A stretch of 64,000 bases of DNA from Affinundibacterium nitidum (GCF_014284155.1 NZ_JACOFZ010000001.1:1-64000), one strand, 5' to 3'. Numbered from the stretch's first letter, positions 37,315-47,388 are shown. The notes: generated from the sequence alone by a model not told the origin. Program-made: numbers and translations.

Positions 37315-38685
37315 ATGGAATATGAAGTAATTGACACAGAAATTGCACCAGAAGGACGTTTGGAAGTTCTGTCAAAAGCCGAAGTAGCAAGATTATGGGA
37401 TACCAGCCATAGTGGCTTGTATCAACTGTTTAGAAATTGTGCGTTAGCGGTATTGAATTGCGGTAGCGGCCTGGATGATGGCAAAGAGTTGTTGGAACGT
37501 TATAAGAGTTTTGAAATCAGCATTATTCAACGTGAGCGTGGCATCAAGCTTTTTGTAAAAGGGGCACCAGCCAGCGCATTTGTGGATGGTGTGATGATCA
37601 AAGGTATTCAAGAACATTTATTCGCAGTGTTGCGAGACATCTTGTTTATCGATGGCGAAGTCTTAAAGAATTCGCAGATCGACCTGAACACGACAGAAGG
37701 TATTACTGATGCGGTATTCCACATCCTACGTAATGCGAATATCTTACAACCACAAATTAGTCCAAATTTGGTGGTGTGCTGGGGTGGTCACTCAATCTCT
37801 GGTGTCGAATATGATTACACCAAAGAAGTCGGTTATCAATTAGGTCTGCGTGGTCTCGATATTTGTACTGGCTGCGGCCCTGGCGCAATGAAAGGCCCAA
37901 TGAAAGGCGCCACGATCGCCCATGCAAAACAACGTATTCCTCGCGGACGCTATCTTGGCTTGTCCGAGCCAGGCATTATCGCTGCGGAAGCGCCGAATCC
38001 AATCGTCAATGATTTGGTGATTTTGCCCGATATCGAGAAGCGTCTGGAGGCGTTTGTTCGTGTTGCTCATTCGATTATCGTGTTCCCAGGTGGTGCGGGT
38101 ACTGCAGAAGAAATTCTCTACTTATTAGGAATTTTGTTGCATCCAGAAAATGAGAACTTGCCTTTCCCAGTGGTGTTCACAGGTCCTGCTAGTGCAGCCG
38201 CATATTTTGAACAAATCGATCAGTTTATCGCAGCGACCTTAGGCGAGAAAGCACGTTCAAAATACCAAATCATTATTGATGATCCGGTCAAAGTAGCGAA
38301 GGTCATGCAAGAAGGTATCAAAGAAGTGCGTGCCTATCGTAAGAGCCATGGTGATGCGTATTACTTCAACTGGATGCTGAAAATTGACGAGGAGTTCCAA
38401 CGTCCATTTTTGCCGACTCATGAAAATATGCGCTCACTCGCTTTACACAAAAATCAAGAAGCTCACTTGTTGGCTGCCAACCTACGCCGAGCCTTCTCAG
38501 GTGTGGTGGCGGGTAATGTGAAAGATCAGGGTATTCGTGCGATCGAGAAGCATGGTCACTTTGAAATTGTAGGTGATGCTGAGATCATGCACTCGATGGA
38601 TGCCTTGCTTCATTCTTTTGTGACTCAATCACGAATGAAATTGCCGGGTAAGGCCTATGTTCCTTGTTATAAAGTGATTAAGTAA
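37315..38685 (+). CDS. ppnN: Nucleotide 5'-monophosphate nucleosidase PpnN (LOG-fold)
   Basis: A 456-residue protein matching PpnN/YgdH: N-terminal DUF4478 region, a central lysine-decarboxylase-like (LOG) Rossmann domain with CTGCGPGAMKGPMKG and the FPGGAGTAEEILYLLG motif, and a C-terminal DUF3412 region. In E. coli PpnN hydrolyses purine and pyrimidine nucleotides to base and ribose phosphate and responds to (p)ppGpp. Length is normal. Monocistronic, about 145 bases after the rlmD terminator. Confidence 0.94.
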   Translation: MEYEVIDTEIAPEGRLEVLSKAEVARLWDTSHSGLYQLFRNCALAVLNCGSGLDDGKELLERYKSFEISIIQRERGIKLFVKGAPASAFVDGVMIKGIQEHLFAVLRDILFIDGEVLKNSQIDLNTTEGITDAVFHILRNANILQPQISPNLVVCWGGHSISGVEYDYTKEVGYQLGLRGLDICTGCGPGAMKGPMKGATIAHAKQRIPRGRYLGLSEPGIIAAEAPNPIVNDLVILPDIEKRLEAFVRVAHSIIVFPGGAGTAEEILYLLGILLHPENENLPFPVVFTGPASAAAYFEQIDQFIAATLGEKARSKYQIIIDDPVKVAKVMQEGIKEVRAYRKSHGDAYYFNWMLKIDEEFQRPFLPTHENMRSLALHKNQEAHLLAANLRRAFSGVVAGNVKDQGIRAIEKHGHFEIVGDAEIMHSMDALLHSFVTQSRMKLPGKAYVPCYKVIK

Positions 38686-38891
38686 ATCTTCGGTTCTTGA
38701 GTAATTTTTTCCTCGAAACACGAATAAAACCCAACTGCTGTGACAATTTTGTCGCGTAGATTGAAAAAGATAAATATTTCAGATGGGAAAGTAGTGTTTC
38801 CTGGAAAAAAAGTAGCATAATAAGAAAACGGTGCAATTTTAGATTGTAAGTTCTTCCTTGACCGTCTCACTAACCTATAAGGATGATAGAC

Positions 38892-39851
38892 ATGAGTACT
38901 GTACAACACGAAGTTGATGAACGTACCAATTTGATTTCCTCGAATAAGTTCGAGCTATTGTTGTTCAGACTTGGCGTTGATACCGTGAATGATCGTTCAG
39001 AATTGTTTGGGATCAATGTTTTCAAAGTTCGTGAAATCGTCGCTATGCCTGAGATCACGGCCGTCGCTGGTGCTTTACCGCACAACCTAGGTGTAGTGAA
39101 CCTGCGTGGGCAAATTATCCCCGTAATTGATCTTCCTTCTGTTGTCGGACGTACGCCTAAGTCTGGCTTGAACATCATGCTTGTCACCGAGTTCGCACGT
39201 TCGACACAAGGCTTTGCAGTTGAGTCTGTGGAAGAAATTGTACGGCTTGATTGGAGTCATGTGTTGTCAGCGGAATCTAGTGCTGCTGGTGGCGGTTTGG
39301 TTACAAGTATTGCGCGTCTAGATGGTGATGCTGAAGATACACGTTTAGCGCAAGTGCTCGACGTTGAGCAAATCCTGCGTCAAATTGCGCCTAAGGGTAA
39401 TAAAGATGTTGACTCTGAAACGATTGGGGCGAAGTTAAGGATGAAGCCAGGGTCCGTAATTATGGCTGCTGATGATTCCGCAGTTGCACGTGGCCTGATT
39501 GGTCAAGCTCTCGACGCCATTGGTGCACCTTATATCATGTCTAAAACAGGTAAGGAGTGCTGGGATAAATTACAGGCCATGCAGGCTACAGCCGTGGCTG
39601 AAGGTAAGAGTTTGAAAGACAAAGTGGCTTTGGTGTTGACTGACTTGGAAATGCCAGAAATGGATGGCTTTACTTTGACGCGGAATATCAAGCAAGATGA
39701 TCGCTTTAAAGATCTGCCGGTCATTATTCATTCTTCTTTGTCCGGTACAACGAATGAAGATCACGTGCGTAGTGTCGGTGCCGACGCTTATGTCGCCAAG
39801 TTCGTTGCTGAGGAATTGGCTGCAACGATTCGAGAAGTTATCGTCAATTAA
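38892..39851 (+). CDS. cheV: CheV-type chemotaxis coupling protein
   Basis: A CheW-like domain (about residues 15-160; NVFKVREIVAMPEI, GVVNLRGQIIPVIDLP) is joined to a response-regulator receiver (about 190-318) whose phospho-acceptor aspartate lies in LTDLEMPEMDG. This is the CheV layout, which couples receptors to CheA and can adapt through phosphorylation. I start at ATG 38892 behind AAGG, not at the overlapping ATG 38883. No other chemotaxis gene is nearby, so it works with a cluster elsewhere. Confidence 0.94.
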   Translation: MSTVQHEVDERTNLISSNKFELLLFRLGVDTVNDRSELFGINVFKVREIVAMPEITAVAGALPHNLGVVNLRGQIIPVIDLPSVVGRTPKSGLNIMLVTEFARSTQGFAVESVEEIVRLDWSHVLSAESSAAGGGLVTSIARLDGDAEDTRLAQVLDVEQILRQIAPKGNKDVDSETIGAKLRMKPGSVIMAADDSAVARGLIGQALDAIGAPYIMSKTGKECWDKLQAMQATAVAEGKSLKDKVALVLTDLEMPEMDGFTLTRNIKQDDRFKDLPVIIHSSLSGTTNEDHVRSVGADAYVAKFVAEELAATIREVIVN

Positions 39852-39881
39852 GATTGCATCGTTTCATGTGTACTAACAGAG

Positions 39882-39907
39882 AGGCGCTTCATTGAAGCGC
39901 CTTTTTA
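39882..39907 (+). terminator. Rho-independent terminator after cheV
   Basis: AGGCGCTTC and GAAGCGCCT pair around a short ATT loop and are followed by a T-rich tail. Confidence 0.92.
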
Positions 39908-39988
39908 TTTCTCCACTAGGTGCGATTTCAGCGTAAGATGCGCGCCTTACGTCGTTTTACATGATTCAGTTTTTAGAAGGGAAGCAAA

Positions 39989-40225
39989 ATGGAAAAGTTT
40001 ATGACCTATGAAGAATATCTTGATGAGGTGACGACTTTACTGACAGAGATGTATAAGCTCAATGATGAAGCAGCTATTAAATATGTAATGCGTGCGCAGG
40101 CAGCCGAATACTTCAGTCCTCATGACGATCATGAAGAAATGCGTACCTTAGATCGTGCTATGAAAGATGCGAAAATTGTGTACGAGACGCGCAATAAATC
40201 ACGCCCCGAAATCTATAAAAAATAA
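39989..40225 (+). CDS. Small hypothetical protein
   Basis: A 78-residue, soluble, charged, mostly helical protein starting MEKFMTYEEYLDEVTTLL. An AGAAGGGAAG Shine-Dalgarno precedes the ATG and it stands free between the cheV terminator and a convergent gene, so I consider it real. I do not recognise the family. Confidence 0.75.
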   Translation: MEKFMTYEEYLDEVTTLLTEMYKLNDEAAIKYVMRAQAAEYFSPHDDHEEMRTLDRAMKDAKIVYETRNKSRPEIYKK

Positions 40226-40244
40226 AGAGATGCCAGGAAGGGGA

Positions 40245-40508
40245 TTAAACTTTCTCCATGTCTTCACTATCAAGCCCGATAACGTGGGTTTGTAATTGAC
40301 CACGTTCGTCGTGCCACTCCCGCATCACGCATGCAGCGCCTTCTTCAATTGCAACGACTTTGAAGAAATTCCCTATCATTGATTCGATCAAAATCCGCTC
40401 ATCTTCGGGAAAAGTCTTGATAAACTTTTTGTCGAGCGTAATTACTCGCACGATATCTCCAACCAACACTGGCTGATTTTTACAATCGATCGCTTGTTCT
40501 TCTGACAT
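40245..40508 (-). CDS. Small hypothetical protein downstream of the OPT transporter
   Basis: An 87-residue acidic protein starting MSEEQAIDCKNQPVLVGDIVRV. The beta-rich pattern and phrases such as VLVGDIVRVI suggest a small SH3/KOW-like barrel, but I cannot name a family. It follows the OPT transporter gene by ten bases on the same strand. I use ATG 40508; the longer frame to 40553 would overlap the transporter. Confidence 0.7.
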   Translation of the reverse strand: MSEEQAIDCKNQPVLVGDIVRVITLDKKFIKTFPEDERILIESMIGNFFKVVAIEEGAACVMREWHDERGQLQTHVIGLDSEDMEKV

Positions 40509-40518
40509 AGTGAGTTCT

Positions 40519-42804
40519 TTAAGGTGTGGTTGCCGTGGATCTTTCACGGCCAATCCAAAATAAAATAGCGCAAATCAATGCGAACGGCAGCAATGATAAC
40601 AGGTCTGCCTTGGCACCTTCAAAGAAAGGGTTGTTGGCAGTCGCCCAGTTAGTGATGTTGCGGTCAAAATCGGTCATAATGCCAGCGCTAAAGGCGATGA
40701 TAATGCCGGCCAAAGCACCTCCCGCGATATAACCTGAAGATAGCAGTACGCCCTCGCTGCGGTCTCCTGCTGCTTGCATTTGCTCTTCATTAAGCCCTTT
40801 GTATTTCTCGAGCTTAGCGTTACGTCGATCGACAAACCAGCGCACCATGCCACCGATGAAGAGGGGCGCGGAGGAGGCCAACGGAAGATAAACACCGACC
40901 GCAAAAGCCAGCGATGGAATGCCAGACATTTCCAATGTTAGCGCAATAATGACACCGAATAAAACGAGTGCCCATGGCAACTCGCCGTCAAGGATGCCTT
41001 TAATGATGTATGAAATCAAAACTGCTTTTGGTGCGTCATACTTCTTTACTTCTGAGCCGTCTGGGCGTTTGCTGTGGGTGCCGTTAATACCTGGATCAAC
41101 TAAATAAATAGCATTACCTTGTTGATCAACCAAGTATTTTCCAGCAGGCGCACCATGGCCATCACTCTTTTGCCAAACTAGATAGCTCTGCTGATCTTGC
41201 TCGGCTTGTGGACCGCTGAGCTGCATTTTTTCATGCAGTTCCTTAACGTCGGTATGGAGGCCTGGCGCGACTTGTGCGATCGGCACATACACTGTGCTGG
41301 CTTCATTGAGCTTTAATAGAATCGGTCCTAGTAAAAGTGCAGAGCAGAAAGCGCCGATCAAGATTGCATACTGTTGGTATTTGGGCGTCGAGCCAACTAA
41401 GTATCCTGTCTTGAGATCTTGTGATGTACATCCGGCAACGCTGGAGGCGATACATACTATGGCGCCGACGGACAATGCTGTCACATAATACTGACCACCA
41501 ACCCATCCCATTAATAGAAAAATGAGGCATGTGAACAGAAGGGTCGCGACGGTCATCCCTGAAATTGGGTTTGAAGATTGACCAATTTGTCCGGTTAGTT
41601 GCGATGAAACTGTCGCAAAAAGGAAGCCGAAGACTAGGATTAAAAGCGCTCCAAGCAAATTCATGTGGAGAGGTGTCGCGACAGTTATTATGGCAACAAT
41701 CGCCAATGATCCTATCACTACCCATTTCATATGAATACTGCGATCTGTGCTGTGGACTTGTTGATGATCATTAACGGTTTTCGCACCCGTTTTTCCGAAG
41801 CCAGACAAACCTGCAGAAAGACTGCGCCAAATTAATGGTAATGCTCGAGCCAAGCTAATTAGGCCACCGGTGGCGACGGCACCTGCACCGATGTATAAAA
41901 CGTAAGCGCCACGAATCTCATTGGGGCTCATTTCGCTAATTAACTTTGTTGCAGGTGCCAGCGGCGTCAACAGCCCATCACCAAAGAATTTGATCAGGGG
42001 AATTAAGAGCATATACGACATCACGCCACCCGCTGCCATGATGGCAGCAATTCGCGGGCCTATGATATAGCCTACACCTAGTAGTTCAGGTGATATTTCT
42101 GATCCTATAGAGCCACCTTTGAGTGGAGCCGAAAATACGAAGTCGACCGTATCCTTCCATCCTTTCAAGGCAATATTGAATACCTTATAGATCAAACCAA
42201 TGAAGAATCCACCGAATATAATTTTGGCACGTCGACTTGCATCAGCTTGCGCATTGGGATTGCTTGACTCGCCAGCTGCCGCACGTGATTCATCATTGGC
42301 TGCTGCCTTCAATACTTCAGCGCATGCAGTTCCTTCCGGATATTTTAACTCGTGATGTTTTTCGACAATCATGGTGCGTCGCATTGGGATCATCAACAAG
42401 ATCCCAAGTAAACCTCCTAACACCGCTACTAACATGACGCGATAGATCTCAAGATCAAAACCCAAGATCAAAATCGCTGGCATGGTTACCCCTAAACCAA
42501 AGGCCAGTGACTCACCTGCAGAGCCCGCTGTTTGTGCAATACTATTTTCGAGAATACTAGAATCTTTGCCACCCAGTTTGTGGGTGAGACGGAAGAGGGT
42601 AATGGCAATGACGGCGACCGGGATCGATGCACTCACCGTCAAGCCAACCTTGAGAACTAGATAGAGTGACGATGCGCCAAAAACCATTCCTAAAATGGTG
42701 CCCATCAATAAAGCACGCAGCGTAAATTCTGGTAGCGATGAATTGGCGGGAATATAGGGGTGAAATGGGGTGTTGGCTGAATTTGTTTCGTGACCTGCAG
42801 GCAT
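40519..42804 (-). CDS. OPT family oligopeptide transporter
   Basis: A 761-residue integral membrane protein with some 14-16 hydrophobic segments. The N-terminal LRALLMGTILGMVFGASSLYLVLKVGLT block and the GTACAEVLKA and GAGAVATGGLISLARALP motifs are typical of OPT/YSL-type transporters, proton-coupled carriers for peptides or metal chelates. A soluble insertion at about residues 500-590 separates membrane blocks. Substrate is unknown. Confidence 0.93.
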   Translation of the reverse strand: MPAGHETNSANTPFHPYIPANSSLPEFTLRALLMGTILGMVFGASSLYLVLKVGLTVSASIPVAVIAITLFRLTHKLGGKDSSILENSIAQTAGSAGESLAFGLGVTMPAILILGFDLEIYRVMLVAVLGGLLGILLMIPMRRTMIVEKHHELKYPEGTACAEVLKAAANDESRAAAGESSNPNAQADASRRAKIIFGGFFIGLIYKVFNIALKGWKDTVDFVFSAPLKGGSIGSEISPELLGVGYIIGPRIAAIMAAGGVMSYMLLIPLIKFFGDGLLTPLAPATKLISEMSPNEIRGAYVLYIGAGAVATGGLISLARALPLIWRSLSAGLSGFGKTGAKTVNDHQQVHSTDRSIHMKWVVIGSLAIVAIITVATPLHMNLLGALLILVFGFLFATVSSQLTGQIGQSSNPISGMTVATLLFTCLIFLLMGWVGGQYYVTALSVGAIVCIASSVAGCTSQDLKTGYLVGSTPKYQQYAILIGAFCSALLLGPILLKLNEASTVYVPIAQVAPGLHTDVKELHEKMQLSGPQAEQDQQSYLVWQKSDGHGAPAGKYLVDQQGNAIYLVDPGINGTHSKRPDGSEVKKYDAPKAVLISYIIKGILDGELPWALVLFGVIIALTLEMSGIPSLAFAVGVYLPLASSAPLFIGGMVRWFVDRRNAKLEKYKGLNEEQMQAAGDRSEGVLLSSGYIAGGALAGIIIAFSAGIMTDFDRNITNWATANNPFFEGAKADLLSLLPFALICAILFWIGRERSTATTP

Positions 42805-42972
42805 ATTGACCTCAGTTGTGTCGCATTATTATGGTTTTTTACGACGCGCAGGATCAGTTCAGCGCATCAATTACATTATCGCGGGTTTTAGCCGGAAAGT
42901 GCAAATATTGCATGTTTGCTTCATTTCCCAATTCAGCTGATCAAAAAATCTGCAGTGCCGATGCGATGTGCC

Positions 42973-44265
42973 TTAATGTGGTGTCGCTGGCAGTTGCTTG
43001 ATGGCACGAATAACCTTGTTATGCCAGGCGAGCACTCCGAGAATGAGTACGAAGATGGCGGAAAATGCCAAAGCATGTCGCAATCCGAAATTCTCGCCTA
43101 GCCACCCACCCAATAAGGCACCCGGACCGGCTGGAATAAGGATAAGCCAGCGCATGGTGCTTGTCATTCTGCCGAGTAAGGGTTCAGGTGTAACACTCTG
43201 TCGTAAAGCGAGGAAATTGATAAAGATAAAGACGCCGCCGATGGCCAAGAAGGTGAGCATAAGGGCAAAGGCCGCAATTCCCCATCCATTGGCAGGCGCT
43301 AGTGCTAATACGCCCCATCCGAAACCGCAAACGAAAATCCCAACAATCATGCATAGACCCGGGCCTAATTTCTGACTGATTCTGTTACCCACCGCGGATG
43401 CTAGGATGGTGCCTAAGCCCATGCAGACGTAGCTTAGGCCTACAGCGTGCTCTGATAGACCTAGCGTGCGCGTGGCGAACAGAATTTGTACGACAAGTGC
43501 AGCGTTATAAGCGACTTGCCACCCGCCTACAATGAGCGCAAGGTTCACTAAAATTTTATTATTCGCGACGAATTTCAATCCTGTCTTTAAATCATTTAAG
43601 AAATGTGCTTCGTCGTTTATGACACGCATCTCATTGATTTGAATTTTTCGCAAAATGGTCGCAGAAGTGAGTAGTAAAAACGCATCAGCAAATAATGCTA
43701 GAGGAGCCCCTAACAGTTTTATTAGGGCCCCCGCTGTTGCAGGACCTGCGACCTCAGCTCCGGAACTTGCTAGGGCATTTTTTGCATGGGCTTCGATCAA
43801 TCTTTCACGCGGCACGATCTGCGTCAAAACGATTTGAGCTGCTGTTCCCGCGGTTGTATTGACCGCTCCGATCATGAACCCAACTACATATAGCCAAAGC
43901 ATATTTAAGGTGTTGCACCACCAAGCGATTGGAACACTGGCGACCGCGATAGAGATTGCTATTTCACCCCAAATGTAAACGGGTAGCTTACGTACTCGAT
44001 CTAGCCAAACACCAGCGGGCAATGAAAGTAGCACATACGGGACTAATTCAAAAAATGCCAGTAAACCCATTTGGGATGGTGAGGCGTGCAAGAGAACCGC
44101 CGCCGTCAAGGGAAGGGCAAGTAAGGTGATCTGCGCACCGAAGGAGCTAATCAAAATTGATATCCAGAGGCGACTGTAGACTGGATCGCGCAGTAGATCA
44201 TTAGCTGGCAAAACCATGCTATTGCGTATTCGATTGACGATGGATTGGGCGCGGTTTTTTGACAT
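42973..44265 (-). CDS. MFS transporter
   Basis: A 430-residue major-facilitator protein with about twelve transmembrane helices and the VWLDRVRKLPVYI loop between helices 2 and 3 (a variant of the MFS motif A). General pattern resembles EntS/MdfA-like exporters of the MFS_3 type, so efflux is likely; the substrate is not evident. Divergent from the exonuclease gene, with about 120 bases in between. Confidence 0.9.
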   Translation of the reverse strand: MSKNRAQSIVNRIRNSMVLPANDLLRDPVYSRLWISILISSFGAQITLLALPLTAAVLLHASPSQMGLLAFFELVPYVLLSLPAGVWLDRVRKLPVYIWGEIAISIAVASVPIAWWCNTLNMLWLYVVGFMIGAVNTTAGTAAQIVLTQIVPRERLIEAHAKNALASSGAEVAGPATAGALIKLLGAPLALFADAFLLLTSATILRKIQINEMRVINDEAHFLNDLKTGLKFVANNKILVNLALIVGGWQVAYNAALVVQILFATRTLGLSEHAVGLSYVCMGLGTILASAVGNRISQKLGPGLCMIVGIFVCGFGWGVLALAPANGWGIAAFALMLTFLAIGGVFIFINFLALRQSVTPEPLLGRMTSTMRWLILIPAGPGALLGGWLGENFGLRHALAFSAIFVLILGVLAWHNKVIRAIKQLPATPH

Positions 44266-44419
44266 GGGGCGAGATTGTTTTGCGAGTGACTACGTCTATC
44301 GCAATTGTACGTCATCTAGTGTCTCTCCCCGCGCACGCTTTAAGCGATAAAACGGCAGCAGCATTATTGTCTCGGTATTACAATACATGATCTGGTATTT
44401 GAAGAGAGAATTGTTCGTC

Positions 44420-45286
44420 ATGTTTGCACACCCTATCGTAATGATTGACTTTGAAACTTCCGGCATGAGCCCAGGGCAGGGTGGTAGGGTGACTGAAGTT
44501 GCTGCCATACGTATCGTCGGTAACGAGATCGTTGATCGGTTTGTGTCACTTATTAATTGTGGTGTTGAGATACCACCGTTTATCACGCAGTTGACAGGGA
44601 TAACTCAGCAGATGGTGGATGGTGCACCAAGTGTAGAAAGAGTAATTCCGAAGTTGATTGAATTTATCGGTGAGGATTATTTGGCTGCGCATAACGCGAG
44701 TTTTGATGAGAAATTTTTGTTGGCTGAGGCTCAGCAATTGGGCCTGATGCCACGTCACCGTGGAGTGATTTGTTCGGTGAAGCTGGCGAGACGGCTTGCA
44801 CCTGGAATTGAGAGTTATTCTCTAGGCCCGCTTGCGATGCGTCTCGGAATTCGTTTTAAAGGTAAGGCGCATAGAGCGGAAGCGGATGCCGAAGTAGCAG
44901 CGCATCTTTTACTTAAGCTTGGAAGTGATCTGCTCGGACAGCATGCACTTGATCAAGTTGATCCAGAACTTTTGGTGCAAGTTAACCATTTAAATGCAGC
45001 TAAGGTTTCGCGCTTTTTGCAGGCGTGGGCAGAGAAACAGAAGGAAATACAAATGCAAGAAAGAGATCAGCTTAATTCATCTGGAAATAAACCGATTCGC
45101 TACCGTCACTATAAAGGGGGCATTTACGAACTGGTTTGTGAGGCCACTCAGGAATCCGATTTGAGCCCTATCATTGTCTATCGTTCTCATGACGGTAGTT
45201 GCTGGACTAGGCCTAAATCAGTTTTCTTTGAAATGATCGAAGTTAATGGTAAAGAGGTACAGCGTTTTGTGGAGATCAAAGACTAA
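44420..45286 (+). CDS. DEDD-family 3'-5' exonuclease (DnaQ-like)
   Basis: A 288-residue protein whose N-terminal 175 residues form a DnaQ-like exonuclease: D10 and E12 in VMIDFETSG, the second Asp in AAHNASFDEKFLL, and the HRAEADAEVAAHL block with the last His and Asp. The C-terminal 100 residues contain a DUF1653-like segment (YRHYKGGIYELV, VYRSHDGSCWTRPKSVFFE). It could be a proofreading or repair exonuclease; the target is unknown. I start at 44420, though ATG 44387 is also in frame. The stop overlaps the next start by one base (TAATG). Confidence 0.88.
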   Translation: MFAHPIVMIDFETSGMSPGQGGRVTEVAAIRIVGNEIVDRFVSLINCGVEIPPFITQLTGITQQMVDGAPSVERVIPKLIEFIGEDYLAAHNASFDEKFLLAEAQQLGLMPRHRGVICSVKLARRLAPGIESYSLGPLAMRLGIRFKGKAHRAEADAEVAAHLLLKLGSDLLGQHALDQVDPELLVQVNHLNAAKVSRFLQAWAEKQKEIQMQERDQLNSSGNKPIRYRHYKGGIYELVCEATQESDLSPIIVYRSHDGSCWTRPKSVFFEMIEVNGKEVQRFVEIKD

Positions 45287-46278
45287 TGGATAGCGTTGAT
45301 CTTGAAGTACTTAAGACTTGTGCACTTTGGTTGTCCGACGGAAAACAATGTGAACTAATCACTGTGGTGAAGACCTGGGGCTCGAGCCCACGTCCAGAAG
45401 GTTCCATGTTAGCGATTGGAGAAGGGGGACTGGTTGTGGGGTCAGTCTCCGGCGGATGTATTGAGGACGACCTAATTCAACAAGTTCAAGAGCACGGTTT
45501 CCAGCGAAAGCTGCCTGAGCTACTAACGTATGGCATTACCGCAGATCAAGCCCATCGTTTCGGTCTACCTTGCGGTGGCACAATACAGTTGGCTGTTGAA
45601 CCTTTGGCTCCAGAGAGTCGTGTCGCCGATCTACTGCAAATGTTAGCGCAGCACCGTTTGGTCCGACGCACACTTGAATTAGCTTCTGGTTCAGTGAGCT
45701 TGATTGAAGTTACGACCGATCATGGCCTGAGCTTGACATCAACCCATTTGAGTACGACGCACGGGCCACGTTGGCGCCTACTCGTCATTGGTGCCGGTCA
45801 GATGTCCCGATTTCTTGCTAGCATCGCTTTGGGCCTCGAATTTGAAGTAACGATTTGCGATCCTCGTGAAGAATACACAGAGACCTGGCACTTGCCTGGT
45901 GTCCGTTTAGTCCACGAAATGCCAGATGATGTGGTGGTAGCAATGCAGTTGGATAGCCGAAGTGCTGTAGTCGCTTTAACCCACGATCCTAAGCTTGATG
46001 ATATGGCTCTGCTGGAAGCATTGAAGACCGATGCATTCTATGTTGGAGCAATTGGATCCCGCTTGAACAACACAAAACGTCGAGAACGGCTCGCTTTGTT
46101 TGATTTAACTGCGGAACAGATCGCGCGTTTACATGGCCCTGTCGGGATTTACATCGGCAGCAAGACTCCACCTGAAATTGCTGTATCTATCATGGCCGAA
46201 ATCATTGCAATAAAAAATCAGGTGCCACAGGCTTCGGTTATGAGCGTGCTTCATGCTAAACAATCGCAGTTAACATAG
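45286..46278 (+). CDS. XdhC/CoxI family protein
   Basis: A 330-residue protein with the XdhC_CoxI domain (VVKTWGSSPRPEGSML, GSVSGGCIEDDL) and a C-terminal Rossmann domain (LLVIGAGQMSRFLA, YVGAIGSRLNN). XdhC proteins carry and sulfurate molybdenum cofactor for xanthine dehydrogenase-type enzymes. No molybdoenzyme gene is present here, so its client lies elsewhere. It is translationally coupled to the upstream exonuclease, an odd partner. Confidence 0.92.
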   Translation: MDSVDLEVLKTCALWLSDGKQCELITVVKTWGSSPRPEGSMLAIGEGGLVVGSVSGGCIEDDLIQQVQEHGFQRKLPELLTYGITADQAHRFGLPCGGTIQLAVEPLAPESRVADLLQMLAQHRLVRRTLELASGSVSLIEVTTDHGLSLTSTHLSTTHGPRWRLLVIGAGQMSRFLASIALGLEFEVTICDPREEYTETWHLPGVRLVHEMPDDVVVAMQLDSRSAVVALTHDPKLDDMALLEALKTDAFYVGAIGSRLNNTKRRERLALFDLTAEQIARLHGPVGIYIGSKTPPEIAVSIMAEIIAIKNQVPQASVMSVLHAKQSQLT

Positions 46279-46449
46279 TGGTTCCAATGTATTAGGCGGT
46301 ACATCCGTTGTGATATGTTGGAGTGAAGCACCGGTAAACGCTTCAAATTCGCCTAATTTGCATGCTTTTCACCCATAAAAAACAACTTTTGAGCGACCTT
46401 TTCGCGTAAAATTTCGCCTTATTACAGTATTTTCCTTCTAGGACGAAAG

Positions 46450-47016
46450 ATGAGTATTAAGTCAGACAAATGGATACGCCGTATGGCCGAACAGCATGGC
46501 ATGATCGAACCATTTGAGCCAGGTCAAGTGCGTCAAGCTAATGGTCAGAAGATCGTCAGTTATGGTACTTCTTCTTATGGTTACGATATCCGCTGTGCAG
46601 ACGAGTTTAAGATTTTCACGAACATTAATAGCACAATCGTCGATCCAAAAAATTTCGATGAAAAATCCTTCGTTGATTTCAAGGGGGATGTTTGTATTAT
46701 TCCGCCAAATTCGTTTGCATTAGCTCGTACGGTCGAGTATTTCCGTATTCCACGCAGTGTTTTGACGATTTGTCTTGGGAAGTCGACGTACGCGCGTTGC
46801 GGCATTATTGTGAATGTGACTCCGTTCGAACCGGAATGGGAAGGCTATGTGACACTTGAGTTTTCCAATACGACACCACTGCCCGCCAAAATCTATGCGG
46901 GCGAGGGATGCGCGCAAGTACTTTTCCTTGAGAGCGATGAATTGTGTGAGACATCATACAAAGATAGAGGCGGCAAGTATCAAGGTCAAGTTGGTGTAAC
47001 TTTGCCGAAAACTTGA
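46450..47016 (+). CDS. dcd: dCTP deaminase
   Basis: A 188-residue dCTP deaminase, which produces dUTP for thymidylate synthesis. It shows the [19 protein letters not shown] start, SSYGYDIRC, the [11 protein letters not shown] motif and the [14 protein letters not shown] active-site block. An AGGA lies shortly before the ATG, and the gene ends at a strong terminator. Confidence 0.97.
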   Translation: MSIKSDKWIRRMAEQHGMIEPFEPGQVRQANGQKIVSYGTSSYGYDIRCADEFKIFTNINSTIVDPKNFDEKSFVDFKGDVCIIPPNSFALARTVEYFRIPRSVLTICLGKSTYARCGIIVNVTPFEPEWEGYVTLEFSNTTPLPAKIYAGEGCAQVLFLESDELCETSYKDRGGKYQGQVGVTLPKT

Positions 47017-47054
47017 TTGCGATAGATGTCTCTTTGAGTCACCTCAGATCCTAT

Positions 47055-47094
47055 AAAAAAAGCCCCGCGTACTTTTGACCGCGGGGCTTTTTTA
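47055..47094. terminator. Terminator after dcd, possibly bidirectional
   Basis: AAAAAAAGCCCCGCG and CGCGGGGCTTTTTT (with a short loop) make a strong stem with A and T tracts on both sides. It serves dcd and overlaps the end of the convergent YciI gene, so it may also end that transcript. Confidence 0.93.
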
Positions 47095-47388
47095 TACCAA
47101 TGTATGCCTGTCTGTGAAGGCTTTGGACCAATGTAAGATTTCAACAGAATCTCTTAGTCCAACAAGCCAGAAAGGATCGGTTTCAATTAAAGCCACGACT
47201 TCTTCACGGCTCTTTGCCTCAACTATCCAGAGGCCTCCAACGGGAGCGTGTTCTGGAGCATGGCGTAAAGAGCCAGCAATCAGAATCGTATCCCGATGTT
47301 TGTCTAACCAAGAAATATGGCTAGAGAGATTTTCTTCCCGGCATTTCGATGTATCTTGTTTATCTCTAAAACGAACCGCAAACAGCAT
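47092..47388 (-). CDS. YciI family protein
   Basis: A 98-residue ferredoxin-like small protein starting MLFAVRFRDKQ with H-x-x-W (SHISWL) and GGLWIVEAKSREE, typical of YciI/YCII-related proteins. Its ATG overlaps the stop of the DUF1501 gene by one base, so both are co-translated. Function of the family is not settled. Confidence 0.88.
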   Translation of the reverse strand: MLFAVRFRDKQDTSKCREENLSSHISWLDKHRDTILIAGSLRHAPEHAPVGGLWIVEAKSREEVVALIETDPFWLVGLRDSVEILHWSKAFTDRHTLV

